Below the pieces are notes generated by a model. It searched no databases, was not told the origin of the DNA, and saw nothing but the letters and a program-made list of their open reading frames with translations. The position numbers and the translations under genes were made by a program. 64,000 nucleotides of DNA from NCBI RefSeq assembly GCF_900100265.1, contig NZ_LT629696.1, positions 806,001 to 870,000 of the forward strand, given 5' to 3'. Positions 62,887 to 64,000 of the stretch are shown here, in pieces. Origin of the DNA: Leifsonia sp. 466MF (GTDB lineage: Bacteria > Actinomycetota > Actinomycetes > Actinomycetales > Microbacteriaceae). How positions within the stretch are numbered: position 1 is the stretch's first letter; every line of letters starts with the position of its first letter.

Positions 62887-63240
62887 GTGAGCGACGACAC
62901 CCCGGACACCCCGCCGATGCACGTGATGGGTCCGGCTGCCGCGGCCGGCCCTGTGCAGCCGCCGCTGCCGCGATGGGCCACGCTCACCAGCATCGGCGCC
63001 GTGTGGGCCGTCTCGTTGCTGCTGGGCATCCTCATCGCCACGGTGGCGCGATCGGCCGAGTACGCCTCCTGGCTGTCCCTCGCGCTGGGCGTCTCGGTGC
63101 TCCTGGGATTCGTCGCGCAGCTGGCGACGCAGCAGAAGGACGGCTTCATCGACCGGCTCGCGGTGACCTTCGTCGGCAGCTTCATCATCCTGGGCCTGTT
63201 CGGAGGCGTTCTTGCCCTGGTGTCGGCGGCTGCTGGGTAG
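62887..63240 (+). CDS. Small three-pass membrane protein
   Basis: 117 residues: a Pro-rich N-terminal tail of about 28 residues, then three membrane segments (about 31-52, 60-80, 92-114). No family recognised. GTG 62887 is used after a GGAGG site. It diverges from glnR and is 9 nt upstream of the 36-residue gene that follows. Confidence 0.75.
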   Translation: MSDDTPDTPPMHVMGPAAAAGPVQPPLPRWATLTSIGAVWAVSLLLGILIATVARSAEYASWLSLALGVSVLLGFVAQLATQQKDGFIDRLAVTFVGSFIILGLFGGVLALVSAAAG

Positions 63241-63249
63241 ACTGGCAGC

Positions 63250-63360
63250 ATGCTGGTCGCTCTCGAACTCTTCTTCATCGGCCTTCTGGGCCTGGCCACT
63301 CTCGCCATCCTCGGCGTCTCGGGCGTGGTCGTGTACAACCTCTTCCGCGGTCAGCGCTGA
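63250..63360 (+). CDS. 36-residue single-pass membrane miniprotein
   Basis: ATG 63250 to TGA 63360. The protein is one membrane helix (about residues 5-28: [18 protein letters not shown], then VVVYN) with a basic end LFRGQR. TAGACT (63238-63243) lies exactly 6 nt before the ATG and overlaps the stop of the previous gene, giving a leaderless promoter. Below the usual length cut-off, so easily missed. Function unknown. Confidence 0.65.
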   Translation: MLVALELFFIGLLGLATLAILGVSGVVVYNLFRGQR

Positions 63361-63377
63361 GCCCTGAGGCCGAAGCC

Positions 63378-63974
63378 ATGATCGAGATCCCCACCGATCT
63401 CCCCGCCGAGCTCGTCCCTCTCTCCTGGCTGATCGGCGTCTGGGAGGGCACAGGTGTGCTCGACTACACGGTCGACGAGGAGCACACCCAGCTGGAGTTC
63501 GGCCAGCGTGTCAGCTTCAGCCACGACGGGCTCGGTTACCTCAACTACTCGGCGACCTCGTGGGTGCTCGATGAGCAGAACACGCCGCTCGCCGCTGAGA
63601 CCGGCTACTGGCGGCTGCGCCGCAAGCTGGTCGAGGGCGACGCCGGTCCCGCGATGCTCCCCGGTGTCGGCTCCCGCCCGTTCAACACGGCGCAGTCGGT
63701 CGAGACCCTGCGCAATTCGCACGGCGCCTTCGACATCGATGTCTCGATCATCCATCCCGACGGCGTGAGCGAGATCTACGTCGGCCAGGTGGCCGGTCCG
63801 CGCATCGACCTGGCGACCGACGCGGTGCTGCGGACGGCCGGGGCGAAGGAGTACACCGCGGCGACCCGCCTCTACGGTCTGGTGGACGGCCACCTGCTGT
63901 GGGCATGGGACATCGCCGCCCTGGGCCAGGAGCTGCGCACGCACGCCTCCGCCCGGCTCGCCAAGGTCGACTGA
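63378..63974 (+). CDS. Nitrobindin / FABP-family heme protein (peroxynitrite isomerase)
   Basis: 198 residues. The DUF1794 fingerprint GVWEGTG lies near residue 20, and the heme-ligand region is near the C terminus. The fold is a ten-stranded barrel like fatty-acid-binding proteins; actinobacterial nitrobindins bind ferric heme and isomerise peroxynitrite. ATG 63378 follows 17 nt after the miniprotein stop. Nitrobindin near glnR-mshD also occurs in mycobacteria. Confidence 0.9.
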   Translation: MIEIPTDLPAELVPLSWLIGVWEGTGVLDYTVDEEHTQLEFGQRVSFSHDGLGYLNYSATSWVLDEQNTPLAAETGYWRLRRKLVEGDAGPAMLPGVGSRPFNTAQSVETLRNSHGAFDIDVSIIHPDGVSEIYVGQVAGPRIDLATDAVLRTAGAKEYTAATRLYGLVDGHLLWAWDIAALGQELRTHASARLAKVD

Positions 63975-63986
63975 GAGGCGCCGCCG

Positions 63987-64000
63987 ATGTCCGACCAGTT
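63987..64000 (+). CDS. Start of a further gene (partial)
   Basis: ATG 63987 opens a frame (MSDQ...) that runs off the window. GAGAGGCG lies upstream and the distance to the nitrobindin stop is 12 nt, so it is probably the next gene of that operon. Nothing can be said about function. Confidence 0.45.

Overview
The window comes from a high-GC actinobacterium, most likely a Microbacteriaceae member close to Leifsonia. The evidence is the G+C-rich third positions, frequent GTG starts and 4-bp ATGA/GTGA overlaps, many leaderless -10 boxes, a mycothiol synthase, a GlnR-type orphan regulator, a RskA-type anti-sigma factor and a tRNA without encoded CCA. The genus is an inference; no marker gene settles it.

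Layout. 0-5 kb: a first nagA, purU, a degenerate VapBC-type toxin-antitoxin pair, and an NCS1 permease translationally coupled to a cysteine hydrolase. 5-19 kb: an MFS exporter behind an unusual leader, then a divergent amino-sugar cluster. Its minus-strand operon encodes SIS isomerase, ROK kinase, PfkB kinase, class II aldolase, DeoR regulator and NagA; its plus-strand operon encodes an ABC sugar importer without ATPase. A GT-C mannosyltransferase and a GH20 hexosaminidase follow. Read together the enzymes give a complete N-acetylgalactosamine route that ends in triose phosphates. 19-22 kb: glyA behind a ZTP-type riboswitch, folD and a YbaK-like deacylase. 22-28.4 kb: galK-galT, a DeoR regulator and galM, then an SDR/TetR divergent pair sharing a very long perfect operator. 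28.4-33.4 kb: a cation antiporter, small lipoprotein and membrane genes and an AAA ATPase.

33-46 kb is the most distinctive region. A two-gene secreted locus (a DNRLRE/LamG-like protein and a 2104-residue RHS protein with a variable, base-composition-shifted C-terminal domain) is followed by a string of small genes that look like immunity genes: two paralogous membrane proteins, a barstar homologue with an overlapping partner, and unknown small proteins. A 30-bp perfect direct repeat brackets most of it, and one end is a mosaic of sequences found at the two other junctions.

46-64 kb returns to ordinary chromosome: a secreted CBM-bearing glycoside hydrolase with LacI-type operators, tRNA-Lys, sigK-rskA, pstSCAB behind a Pho box, an L,D-transpeptidase, ppk1-mutT1, mshD-glnR and a nitrobindin. 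The glnR-mshD and ppk-mutT1 adjacencies are also known from mycobacteria.

Scattered between genes, mostly where two genes converge, are long near-perfect palindromes (about 50-76 bp) without T tracts. All functional calls are from reading the sequence without database searches.
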